From Larix kaempferi (lineage: Eukaryota > Streptophyta > Pinopsida > Pinales > Pinaceae), in assembly GCA_027924585.1 (NCBI GenBank), contig BSBM01000179.1:9544501-9608500 (forward strand): a stretch of DNA of 64,000 nt, read 5' to 3'. The position numbers and the translations under genes are program-made. Within the stretch, counting starts at the first letter, position 1. Each line of letters begins with the position of its first letter. Of this stretch, positions 32,157 through 43,434 are shown one piece after another. A model generated the notes under the pieces. The model worked only from the letters and a program-made list of their open reading frames with translations. It was not told the DNA's origin and searched no databases.

Positions 32157-35100
32157 ATGATTGAGCCGGAACTAGCAGAGCCAAGAGTTGAAACTTTGTT
32201 CGAATACACCAAGTCCATCACAGACGTCCCTCCTGAAGTCAAATGGGGAGATGTTTACTGTATACTCAAAGACCAAGATATCCCATGGGAACTTTTGGAG
32301 GAAGAACACATCTACCAAAATATCAGAATCTTTGGTACATCCAAAGCCTCCACATGCCCTTATCTCTTTCCTTGCTCATAAGTGATAGGGTGGATCCTAG
32401 AGCATGCAAACCCTAAAACAAGAGTGTTGTATGATAGCAAAGGAGAGGTGTTGGCCTCGTTCCATCCAACCTACATTGCAGTAGCTTTAAAGTTACCAGT
32501 TCCCAGTAGCCACTGAACGATGCATGGCTGGGGCAGATGGACAATTTTGAAATGGATAAGAAGTTGTTAATCACAGGAAAGCAGCTAAGGAAAAGAGACA
32601 GTGATGAGTATGAAGTTGAAAACCTTAGGGCCCCTTTTCGGATGATCACCCTTATGTTAAGCATAATTTTCGGCATGGCTGATGGAACCGTTTATAGGAT
32701 ACAATGGGCCCCCATAATCCATTATGTGGAATTTAAGGGAAGTGTCTTTGATTGGGCCACTATCCTCTCAGATAGTTTATCATCCACCGTAGCCGCAGCC
32801 AAAGAAGGAATGGCCCTAAAGAAGTTAGAATTTGACATGTCTTCATATCTCATTGATTGCATTTTGGCAAAGCTCCCTTTCCCTAAGCTAGATTGCATAT
32901 GGGATCAGTCCAACACCCCAATATATATTGTTTATAAGATATTGCGGGCTCAAAATTATAGAGTGCACTACAAACTCATCTGTGAAGAATTCATCATGCC
33001 TCTGTATGAGCAAATGTTTAATGAAGAACCTAATTGCTTATTGGAGAATGCCATGGAAGTTATGGAAAATTATGGCGATTTCTACTTTTCAGAAGAAGGT
33101 ACTTATATCAGAATGTATGGAGGATCCAAGCCACCATATATCTTTCCCATATATGCTACCGATTACGCAGTCCTAAAAGAAGCAGTCAAACAAGTTTTCC
33201 TTGATGGAGTTGGTGGATTTTTGAATAAGTTAAAGAAGGATTCTTTTCCTCCTTTGCCTTTCTTTGTGGGAGCCTATAAATTCTCAGGGGTTTCATTAGC
33301 TGAGGAGTTCATTCAAGAGATAAGGGGTTTTCACTTCTGGGAAGCAATCTTTCATATAAATGATAGGCGGAACAAAGTTGCAAAACATTGTAGAGAGTTG
33401 TACGGTCACTTTGATTATGCCCATTACTATGATAACGATTAAGAAGTATTCAGGGGAATCCGTAACATGACTAAATTGCAAATTTTCCGTCACAAGGGTG
33501 GAGATAGCTCTAGCTCTACCACAATCCAAGAAGCCAAACTGCAGAAAGAAAAGGAAGTAGCGGAAGCTCTATCCAATGAAGAGCAAAGACTGAAGGAGGA
33601 AGCAGATAGAATCTGGAAAGAAGTTGCTGATAAGTTGCAAAATGAGTAGGAAGAAGCTCTTAAGCTTCATAGAGAAGAAGCTCTTAAGCTTCGGGAGGCA
33701 AAAACTCTTCGGTTGAAAGAAGAAGAATCCCAGAGGCTTCAAGATCAAGAATTAGAGGAGGCAAGACTGCAGCAAGCTGCTAGAGAGCAGGAAGAAAGGA
33801 AGGCGGTTGAAAATCAGCTAAGGGCTGAAGAGGAAGAAAGGCGACTTAAAGTCGAGGAAGAAAATAAATCCCATCATGACGCACAAGCTGGTGGCTCTAA
33901 CATGCAGGATATGTATGTAGACTCATCCCAAGTGGTCCAGACCCCACCCGCGGAAGAAAATATCCCTATAGAAAATCTTCCACTGATCCCTTTCACCCCA
34001 TCAAAGGATCACACTGTGTCCAAATGGGATAGATTTGTGTACTACAAGAATAGGAAGTCCATCGTTTTGAAGTCAAAGACAAGGCTAAAGAGACCTTTTG
34101 AGTTGGACATTATCACCCAACGGGAAACTACTGTTATGCAAAATACGAATAAGGCCCCTGTGGCTATGGCATCTGCTACTATAGTAGCAGCAAAAGCAAG
34201 CGAAGATAACGTAATCAAAATGGTAAATGAGTTTGAGCCAACCAAGAAAAGGGCTCATAGACTGCAACACACTGTGGCTAATGAACATCATATAGAGACC
34301 TCGTGGTGAATAAATATAATCACCTTTTGGCTTACCATAAGGAGTTGTCAGATAAATATCAACACCTGGAGGAGAAAAAGGAGCACCTAGCAGTCCAAAT
34401 GATGGTACTTGAAGCAGAAAAGAACGAATCCAAAGCTAAAGTTGTTTAGTTAGGAGAGGATAATAATTTGATGGTTGAGCAGCTAGAACAAGCAAACAAT
34501 AGAGAAATGGATATGATTCCTTTTCATGAGCAATCCTGTGACATGCTTAATAAAATGCATGAGAAGCAAGAACTACTTACTAAAGAGATTTGCAGGCTAA
34601 AGGCCATGCTGGACAGAATGAAGGAGATCAACTCTGAAGTTGTTAGGCTAAGAAACAAGTAGACACGGGTAAAAGCAGATATTTTAAGGCAGATGGAGTG
34701 GAGAGAAGGGAAAGTGGATTTCCCCAAACACCTCCCGTTCAAATCTGTAGTTGGTTTTAAGGAAGATGTAACCTTCATGGAATTTTGTAGGAACTGCGGT
34801 GCCAAACTAATCACTGTGATTCAAGTGACAATGGGAAAATGCAATAGTCTTTATCAAAAGATTCGAGAAGTTCATGTAAAATGCAAGGTTGCATTTCCCC
34901 AGACTCTTGAAGAGTTCCCAAATAAAGAGCAATGCCTGTCTGATTTGAAAGATGAGCTGAGCACTCAGATGGAATATGTGAGGAGAATTGATGTGTTAAC
35001 TAAATACGATCTCCATCAATGCATCGTGCTACCTTCAGTACACACTCAGATGCTTCAGGAAATCTGCCAGATAGTAGTAACAGAAATGCAAGACATTGAG

Positions 35101-35223
35101 GCAGAACTTGACAAACATGTAACTTCTAAGAAAATCCTACTCCCTTCACCTGCCAATGTTGTTATAAGAGACACTGGTGTTTGGTTCAGCTATATTACAG
35201 AAGAAGATAAGAAGGCAACATAA
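32157..35223 (+). pseudogene. LTR-borne coiled-coil protein of element A
   Basis: Ancestral product about 1,020 residues. The best piece is 32537-33442 (301 codons), in the same frame as 33467-33649 and 33713-34309. A frame change near 34310 leads into 34330-35223, and another lies between 32380 and 32537. Stops include TAA 33440, TAG 33647, TAG 34447 and TAG 34660. The N-terminal half is globular with 'HPTYIAVALKLPVP' and 'YGDFYFSEEGTYIRMYG'. Residues from 33500 to 33880 are an extreme Glu/Lys/Arg/Gln helix (EEAxKLxREEA, EEERRLKVEEE), a clear coiled coil. A second coiled coil lies at 34340-34660, then a conserved tail. It is not Gag, Pol or Env by any motif I know. Role unknown. Confidence 0.75.
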
Positions 35224-36226
35224 ATGGCATCAATCGACAAATGCACATCATCTGGAGTAGAGGCACAAGCTGAACTGAAGCGCACCCTATGTTAGCAGCC
35301 CCAACTGAAATAGAGGCACCACCCGAAAGTTAACATGACAACTATAATTTGCTGAAATTTTCTCTTCTCCACTATTGAATCGTGAAGTATCGAGGATAGC
35401 CGACTCTTTTTGTCTGTTATGTAAAGAGGCCACGATTTTCTCTTTTTTGTAAAAAGGGATTTTAAAAGAAAATTAAAAGGTTTAGGAATAGGGGCAGGTG
35501 GCAGCCCTGGAGGCATTTTGTAAAGCTATATATAGTTGATTAGGAAATAGTAGAAGGGACTTTTGGTAGGTGAAAGACATTTTCTATCCTGTACGTGAAC
35601 TATTTCTCTACATGTATAAGGAATTTGATTTTGCCTAATGAAATCCGGGGAGAATATATTTTTGCCTGAAAGATGTGTTGAATGTTTGCTGGATTACTCT
35701 TGTATCATCCATACATTACCGTGAGATCTTTCCTTACTGTTGTGAATTATTTATGTGTAATGAATGATTCTCCTATTTTCCATGCAAAGATGTCTATCTC
35801 AAATGAGTAATGGAATGTATTAATTGAACTAAAGCTATCTTTAATATCTCTTATATTCTGTTGTAGATGCATCTTTATGATTAAATAGCTATCTATCTAA
35901 TCTTTAGATGTTTCTTTCAATCTATTACTCATCTTTAAAGTTTGCTCCTTGCAAGGATAGATTAAATTTGCCTATATAGTCTTAGATTAGTTTAGATTAG
36001 TTACCTGCATTTAACTTAGGGTACTTGCATCTCATCTTTAAAATAAAATACATAAACGGTGGATCGGGCCGCAACCGGTGCTAAGAATAAGAATGTTTAA
36101 ATATTATGGTAGTTAGAACCATTATCCAGACGGATTCCCCATGCCAAATGGTGAGCGATCTAATTGGGCTTGCTTATCGGGGAGAATCCCTTGCTGATTT
36201 ATGCTACGATCTTCGAGGCATCAATA
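35224..36226 (+). other. Non-coding 3' end of the A LTR
   Basis: AT-rich sequence after the reading frame; 35550-36226 is homologous to the 3' LTR remnant at 39918-40597. No promoter element is clearly identified. Confidence 0.7.
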
Positions 36227-36231
36227 TTTTT

Positions 36232-36250
36232 TGGCGCTAGAAGGAGGGCC
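36232..36250 (+). other. Primer binding site of element A
   Basis: TGGCGCTAGAAGGAGGGCC, preceded by a T-run, five bases after the LTR end. TGGCGC starts are typical of Tat/Athila-type elements; the tRNA is not certain. Confidence 0.7.
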
Positions 36251-36258
36251 ACAAGTGC

Positions 36259-37861
36259 ATGGTTGATAAAGGAGACTCTTCTTTAAGAGGAGATCCAACT
36301 GGAAACCCACTTGACAAAATAATCCCAGATAATCCAGAGCTTGAAGTAACAAATCAAGAAAATATTAACTTTGAATTTGAAAATCAAGAAACACGGTATG
36401 TTATACCTTTTGCTGAAGTAGCAAACTTGAGAAGGCATACCCGTTCTTATGTTAAGCAACATGGTGGTCTAAACACGATTCCTTTTCTCCCTAGAAGAAG
36501 AGCTCATAGAAGGGAAAGGAAATATACATGCGCTCCAGTTCTTATTCAAATCTTTGAAGAATTAGTGGATTTATCTTTAGAGGAAATCACAGAAACTCTT
36601 GGATAAATTGAACTCGAAGATCCTCTAGATATTGAAGAACCTTTCACTCCAAAGAATTCTGCACCTAATACTCCACACGATTCTCCATCTAATTCTCCAC
36701 CAGGAGCCATGGTTGTACCTGCATGGAGAACAAGAGGAGCATTAAACTTGGCTGGAGCTTTTCACAATCTGCCTAAGAATCCCAAGAAAGTTTTTCCTAA
36801 GTACAATCCTGGGAAAGGTATCTCTGTTGAAGATCATCTTAAGAGATTTTATTTAGCTCTAAGCCTTTTGAATGTGCAGCATGAAGATGTAGTCTGTAGA
36901 CTCTTTCCTTATACTTTTGAGCCCAAGGTATCTTCCTGGTACTTTAGTTTACAGGCTAGCTCAATATCAAATTGGGAAGAGTTTGAAAATTGTTTTTTAA
37001 AGAAATATGGAAATAAAAAAATAGTAGCCACACTCATGAAAGAGTTGTTGTCCATGAGAATGGAAAAGAAAGAAAAGGTCCAAGAATTTAACCAAAGATT
37101 CACTACACAGTTAAATAATTTTAGTGAAGCAGCTAAGCCCACAGAAGAATATTTAGTAGAGTATTATACAACCGCGCTCGATCCCCCCATAGCAATGTTT
37201 GTCAAAAGAACTAAGAAAACTACCTTAATAGAAAACTTTGAAGAAGCTAGGAAGGTGGAGGAAGAAGCAGACAATATTGCTAAGCATGCTATTGATGCAG
37301 AAACTAAACCAACAACTACTAAGAAAACCTTGTTGCTAACTAGAAATAAACAAGAATCATTAGCAGATATGGAGAAAGTGGTCAAAATGATGCAAAAATT
37401 GTCCATTTAAACCGTTCTACAAGAAAAGGGAAGAAAATGATCAGCCTCATCCACCTACAAACAACTCTCCTGTTTTGAATTTAAATGAAGTAGGAATGGA
37501 ACACTTATGTACCTTTAATCAAGAACCACACTATGAAAAAAGCTGTCTGCAATGGATAAATTCTATGAGCTTGGTAATGAACCAAATGTTGGACTCACAA
37601 ATTCCAGATCAAGACAATCCTACAGAAGAACAGACTCTCGGATTAGAGGAACCCACTCCAAACACCACTATGGTGTTATGGGACTGGGTGCCTTTGACTG
37701 GGTTATTGGAAGATGATTCTAAGGAAAGCCAAGTCTCAACTATAAACATCAATACTTGTAGTAAAGGTCCAATTTTTGACCCGATTCAAAGCTCAACTAC
37801 GCTCAAACCTAAAGTCTCCAAAGAAATACCTAAAAAACACATCACAGTTATTCCACCATAG
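36259..37861 (+). pseudogene. gag: Gag of element A, decayed
   Basis: ATG at 36259. Pieces 36259-36606 and 36709-37410 are in frame across a TAA at 36604. The Gag core is in the second piece ('SVEDHLKRFYLAL', 'VSSWYFSLQ', 'EFNQRFTTQLNNF'). A frame change near 37412 leads to 37475-37861, where 'CTFNQEPHYEKSC' looks like a CX2CX3HX4C knuckle that has lost its second Cys (Asn in its place). Confidence 0.8.
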
Positions 37862-38198
37862 CCCAAAGCTAACCAAACAACCAAACGTTGAGACAAAAAC
37901 TCAGCAATCAAAAGCCACTTCGAGCAAGACAGATAATCAACCAAAAGTCGTAAAAGAATGTGACATGGGATATGACATAATTGAAGATATAAAGAAAGTA
38001 AAAGCAAATGTTTCAATATTCGATATGTGTAGTTTGCCTCAGCAACAAAAGAAGTTGTTGCAAGCTCTTGAACCCCAATCCAAAGCTCCGTTAGCAGATA
38101 CTCAGGAAGATCTTGAAATTAATGAAGCTAGTATTGGTGGGAAATCTAAATCCCAAACATTTCCTTTCCTTTAAAATTTTGAAATTTTCAATCACAAT

Positions 38199-38560
38199 GT
38201 GCATAACTATTTTGTAGATTCTGGAGCATCTTCAAATGTCATGCCACTGTCAATCTGCAAAAGGATTAACGAGCAGCCAATTCCATCCCCCACTCATATT
38301 ATCCAGCTAGATAGGACTACTGTTAAATTCATTGGGGAAATGAAAGATGTTCTTATTATGTTGCGGGAAGATCCTAGAGTGTGTCAGTTCATTGATATAA
38401 TGGTAGTTGACATTCCTGAAGCCTATGGTTTGATCCTGAGTAGAGATTGGTCTACAAAACTAAATGGTTACTTTGCAACTAATTGGTCCCATTTATGCTT
38501 ACCATATCAAAATAGGAAAAATCAGATTAAAGTTTTGAGAGAACTGCACATGAAACAAAA
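38199..38560 (+). pseudogene. Protease domain of element A
   Basis: 'YFVDSGASSNVMP' gives the intact DSGA active site at about 38215, followed by 'VVDIPEAYGLILSRDWSTKL', the same tail as in B. In frame with the following RNase H. Confidence 0.85.
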
Positions 38561-38789
38561 TGTAACTCAGCTAGAGGAAAAGAATGAAGCTGTAGCTTTT
38601 TCATCTTCAGTTTTGGGGAATTATTTCCTAGAAACCGAGCTAGGTAACTATCAATCTGAAAATGTTAGCCATGAATCAGATGAACAGTCCAATCTCCTTC
38701 AACTTTCTCGGACTGATGATATTGACTGTAACATAGTTAGCTTAGTTACTGACTTAGATGATAAAGATACTAACTTAGTTAGATCGAAG

Positions 38790-39190
38790 AATGATTTTTG
38801 GATTCTATACTTTGATGGTTCCAAAACTCAAGAAGGATCCGGAGCTGGTTGTGTTCTAGTTGATCCTGAAAATAACAAATACTTCTTGTCCTGTAGATTA
38901 GAATTCAATTGTACTAACAATACTACTGAATATGAAGCTTTAGTTCATGGATTAAAGAAAGCCATCGGTTTGAATGTTAAATAACTGAAAGTCTTTGGTG
39001 ACTGAGAAATAGTCGTTAGACAGGTGAGAGATACCATTCATTGTCTTACACCACATTTGAAAGGTTACTAGGCTGATGTATGGGATTTAATTACGCATTT
39101 TGATGCTTTTAATATAAAATTTGTTCCTAGATTGCAAAATGTTGCGGCTGATTTATTAGCGACTTCCGCTTCTAGATTGGTGCCTACTAA
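38790..39190 (+). pseudogene. Archaeal-type RNase H of element A, between protease and RT
   Basis: 'FWILYFDGSKTQEGSGAG' (first Asp), 'NTTEYEALVHGL' (Glu), 'LKVFGD' (Asp, followed by a TGA) and 'QNVAADLLA' (last Asp). Stops at 38982 and 39003 disrupt it. The same domain order as in element B makes this a lineage feature, not a one-off rearrangement. Confidence 0.8.
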
Positions 39191-39499
39191 TAATAAATGT
39201 TCAATTGAATTGGTTTTCAGGCTTTCTGTTCCAGACAATATCACAAATCTCAGAGTGTTCGATGATGATGATCACATCATTATTTTTCTCACAAAAGAAA
39301 ACATGTTCCAAGAAGCTGTCATAGATGAAGAAAAACATGATTATGATTTGCAAAACAAGGACACAGTCAAAGGAAATTTTATGCCCAAAGGGGTGAGGTC
39401 ACTTGAAAGTATGTTCGATTTGCAGAGCAAGTTTAAGAAGCCAGTGAAGGTCAAGATTCACCACTCTTCTATGCAACATGAATTAGTAAATATGGGCAC

Positions 39500-39940
39500 C
39501 CTGGTTAAACCAAAATATGTTAATCTTGGTAAATGCTGCTCACCGGGTGAAAGAGATAAGTTCATTAAGCTTTTTCGGCAATATAAGGATTTTTTTGCAT
39601 GGACTTATGAAGATTTGAAAACATATGACACCTGCATTATTCAGCATGTCATACCAATGAAGGTAGGTGCCAAGCCACTTCAACAGCAGTTGAGGAGAAT
39701 GCATCCTACTCTCGAACCTTTAATTCAAAAGGAATTGAAGAAATTATTAGATGTTAATATTTTTTTTAAAGTTCAACACTCTGAATGGGTTTCTAACCTA
39801 GTTCCCGTAAGAAAGAAATCAGGAGAAATAAGATTATGTGTTGAATTCCAAAATCTAAATAGAGCCTCTGATAAAGATAACTATCCCGTTCCTTCAATGG
39901 AGCAAATTCTCCAGATGGTAGAAGGGACTTTTGGCAGCTG
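39500..39940 (+). pseudogene. Truncated reverse transcriptase of element A
   Basis: 'KDFFAWTYEDLKTYDT', 'SEWVSNLVPVRKKSGEIRLCVEFQNLNRA' and 'YPVPSMEQILQMVEG' are the first half of RT. It stops right before the 'LDGFSGYNQ' segment because the deletion joins it to the 3' LTR; the YxDD centre, RNase H and integrase are absent. Confidence 0.88.
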
Positions 39941-40597
39941 AAAGACATTTTCTGTCATGTATGTGAACTATTTCTCTCAATGTATAAGGAATTCGATTTT
40001 TCCTAATGAAAGCCGAGGATACTACATTTTTTCCTGAAAGATTTGTTGAATGTTTGCTGGAATATTAATCTTGTATCATCCATACATTACCGTGAGATCT
40101 TTCATTACTGTTGTGAATTATTTCTGTGTAATGAATGATTCTCCTATTTTCCGTGCAAATATGTCTATCTCAAATGAGTAATGGAATGTATTAACTGAAT
40201 TAAAGCTATCTTTAATATCTCTTATATTCTGCTGTAGATGCATCTTTATGATTAAATAGCTATCTGTCTAATCTTTAGATGCTTCTTTCAGTCTATTACT
40301 CATCTTTAAAGTTTGCTCCTTGCAAGGATAGATTAAATTTGGTTATACAGTCTTAGATTAGTTTAGATTAGTTACCTGCATTTAGCTTAGGGAACTTGCA
40401 TCTAATCTTTAAAATAAAATACATAAATGGTGGATCGGGCCGCAACTGGTGCTAAGAATAAGAATATTTAAATCTTATGGTAGCTGGAACCGTTAACCGG
40501 ACAGATTCCCCACACAAAATGGTGAGCGATATAATTGGGCTTGCTTACCGGGGAGAATCCCTTGCTGATTGATGCTATGATCTCCGAGGCATCAACA
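39918..40597 (+). repeat. 3' LTR remnant of element A
   Basis: 680 bp homologous to 35550-36226. The left junction falls in GTAGAAGGGA, which is present both in RT sequence and at 35550-35559 of the LTR, so a short-homology deletion is likely. The right end is CAACA followed by GACCT. Confidence 0.9.
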
Positions 40598-43434
40598 GAC
40601 CTATATCACCAGTCTTCCCCTAAGAATAAGCAATCATTCATGACTTCCTGCCTTAAACTGGATTTGGAAATTACTAATACTCCCTATCCCATAGATGTCA
40701 ATCTCTTCAATGAGAACACTCAGCTTGTTCTTTCTCTATTGGCTTTGTTTTTAGGTTTTGACACAGACGCATGCATGACCGAATTTCAGTTGAGTTTGTT
40801 ATTTAAAATGAGTATGGGATTACCTGGAATGGAAAGTATTCAGACACCTTGTCTCCAATTTGAAGAATTTTTAGCTGAAAACATTCACTTGCAGATGGTG
40901 AATTTTCATAGCATAAGACATTCTAGGTTTCAATCACACTTGATGAAGATAGTCATGTTTTCCAATCAAGAAGAATTACATTTTCCAAGAACAATTTTTA
41001 CAATTCCTATGGAAAGTAATATGTTTAATTATATGAATTACATGCTATCAAAGATGTATATAATGATTTTCGGAGAAACGTTACTTAGAGTGTTACTCGA
41101 GCTGAGGACCCATATGCAGTTGAGTGCTTATTTGGCAGTGGGAGACTGGTTTTTATCAAAAGATCACACTGTTCTGAGGTTGTATGGTTTCAAACGTCAA
41201 CCAGATAGGTTACCAGCATTTTTGACATTAATATTTTTTGCTCGAGTTTCTTAGACATAAATTTATTGTAGAAGATAATCATTTTCTATTCTTCAAGAAA
41301 GCTACCGATATCAAATATTCTTTTACAGTAGGTCCATTTAATGTAAGAATAAATATGTCATTTTGTACATAGAGAAATTATTAGAAAAAATGGATTTCAA
41401 AAAGGAAGTAGCCATTGATTATGATCCCCTTCATGTCATTTCGAAAAGGAGACAGAATAATCAGAATAAGGCTTTTGATCACCAAGAGGTGGAAGTGATG
41501 TTTGAGAAGGAAAATTGGTCACAATATGAAAGTGAAGATGAAGCAACTACAAGTCCCCAAGGAAGAGAGTTGGTTTGACAGAATGTATAGGAGGAGTCGA
41601 AGATACAACAAGCACTGTGGTTATTTGGGAAAAGAGGCATTTTCAGGATGCAATTGACTTAGAAGATGAAGAGCAAGAAAAAGAAAAAAGACCTAAGTTG
41701 GGTGAACAATAATATTTGATGTTACTTACAGATGATGAAGGAAAAATTGAACCCGTAGTACCAGAGGTTCAAATACAAGAGTATACATTTCAAGAAGCCA
41801 AGGAATTAGGAGATGTTAGTAAGTTTCAAACTAGAGCAGACATGTATGGAAAATACATCCAAGATAAGCAGGCTTCATCTCAACAGACTTATCAATTATT
41901 TCCAAAAGTCAGAAGCTTATTGAATTCAGATGTTAATTTGGTTACTAGTCGGGATGTCAAAGAAAACGCTTTGAATTTGGAAGTGTCATCAAGTGACAAG
42001 GTTAAAAAAATGAAATTTAACTTGAAGAAAATTACTGCGCCTGACAAAATTCTTTTACACAGGAAGACAGGGGAAGTGATATACGCTAATTTTTTGGAAG
42101 CCATCTTGGAGGTTGAGAAATTGAAAACAATGGTAGAGAAGTTAAGTATTCAATTGAAATAAGAAAAAGTAGAAAATAAAGCCTGCCAACAGCATATCAA
42201 GAAGTTGCAAATTGATTTGGTTGGAAGTGGAAATCAAGGGAATGCGGGAAAAAATATGCTAAAAGAAAAAGACAATGTAATCCAAGAATTGAGAAAGAAA
42301 TTAAATATACTGGAAACTCAGCTTATTCAAGGTCCTGAGTTGACCGTATTATAGTAGGAAAAAGAAAAATTATCTAAAGAGTTGGATGATATTACAGCCA
42401 AGTTACTAAAACTTGCTGAAAATGAAGTTGGTTGGAAGAAGGAGAAAATAAGTTTAAAAAATCAAATCGAAGATTTGAAAAATAAATTATCAAGTTTGGC
42501 TCAGCAACAAGCAGGTACCAATCAGGTTGAAGATGGAAACAGTGCAGACAACCTTTTACAGGCTATGTCCTAGGGGAGTTTGAAGGATGTTGAGATTAAA
42601 GATTTAAAAGAGGAAACTCAAAGATTAACAGAAGAGAATGAAAAGAAAGACAAGGAAACAAAGTCCCTACAAGGTAAATATAAAGAATTGATTGAAACAA
42701 ACAAAATATTGGAAAACCAAGTGACTGGTCAAGAAGCTACCCAAGGTTGCAAACACATGGTGTGGGATTTAATTATCAAAGAGGAAGAAAAATTTAGACC
42801 GTACTTAAAATTCATGAAGACAAAGGAGAAAGTGGCTAAATAATAATTGGAAAGTTGTACTGCAATGAGAGAGAGTATGAATAAGAAACCTAAAGACACA
42901 ACACAAAATACAATTAATTTCCTAAATGGCTTAACAAAAGAAGATTTGAAGACCATGAACATTAAAAATAGGATAGCCATCATTACTTGGACGAGGAGAA
43001 TCCTAGGGAAGTATGTGCATATTGAAAGGGTTGAAGCTACAGCTAGAGCAATGAAGAGACAAGTGACAGAGTTTAAAAAATAGTTTGATAAATTGGTTGA
43101 AAAAGGTTTGCCTGCATTCTGGGACGAAAACAATGAGTTGATTCCCCATGATGATTATAAGGAATTGTTATTTGATATAAGAATGGATCATGGAAAATTT
43201 CAACATTTGAACCATCTTCTTACAAGAAAAATTTTGATGGAGAAGCTTGAAGAAGATTTCAAAATAAGGAATAAATTAGTTTCCATTGGCGAAATAATTC
43301 CAGAAATTTCCTATGCAGATCACATTGATATGAAGGTCCTAGTCAAAGAGATGACAAGCTATGATCTCATATCAGCAGATCAATGGACGACGGTCGAAAA
43401 ATATGGAAGAATGAAATATAATATTCGTTCATGA

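Larger units (their letters stand above)
30712..36226 (+). repeat. 5' LTR of element A (5,515 bp)
   Basis: The start is fixed by the TG and target duplication, the end by ...GGCATCAATA before the primer site (TAACA/CAACA-type end changed to CAATA here; the 3' copy keeps CAACA). It contains U3 repeats (30895-31350), a decayed reading frame of about 1,020 codons (32157-35223) and a 1-kb non-coding tail. It is very long for a plant LTR. Confidence 0.88.
30712..40597 (+). mobile_element. Element A: Tat-like Ty3/gypsy retrotransposon with 5.5-kb LTR, internally deleted
   Basis: Ends TGTTGTTGCTGC at 30712 and GGCATCAACA at 40597 form a good inverted repeat and are flanked by GACCT duplications. 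Order: 5' LTR (30712-36226), primer site (36232), gag, protease, archaeal-type RNase H, first part of RT, then directly the last 680 bp of the 3' LTR. The rest of pol and about 4.8 kb of the 3' LTR are gone. The remaining LTR pair differs at roughly 8 % of positions by hand count, similar to B. Confidence 0.9.
30320..43434 (+). pseudogene. LTR-borne coiled-coil protein of element B (interrupted by A)
   Basis: Pieces at about 30320-30711 and 40603-43434 read on in frame once element A is set aside (codons run ...SIID then LYHQSS...). The ancestral product would be about 1,050 residues. N-terminal part: a globular domain with 'PSLIRDSLDV' and later, at about 41130-41200, 'VGDWFLSKDHTVLRLYG'. 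Middle: acidic/charged (41380-41720). C-terminal part: coiled coil, for example 'LKEETQRLTEENEKKDKE' (42590-42690) and 'ENEVGWKKEK'-like heptads, then a conserved tail to 43434. At least six stops and several frame changes break it. The stop at 43081-43083 is shared with the other LTR copy (21564-21566). I recognise no named family. It shares a motif with the LTR-borne protein of A. Confidence 0.7.
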
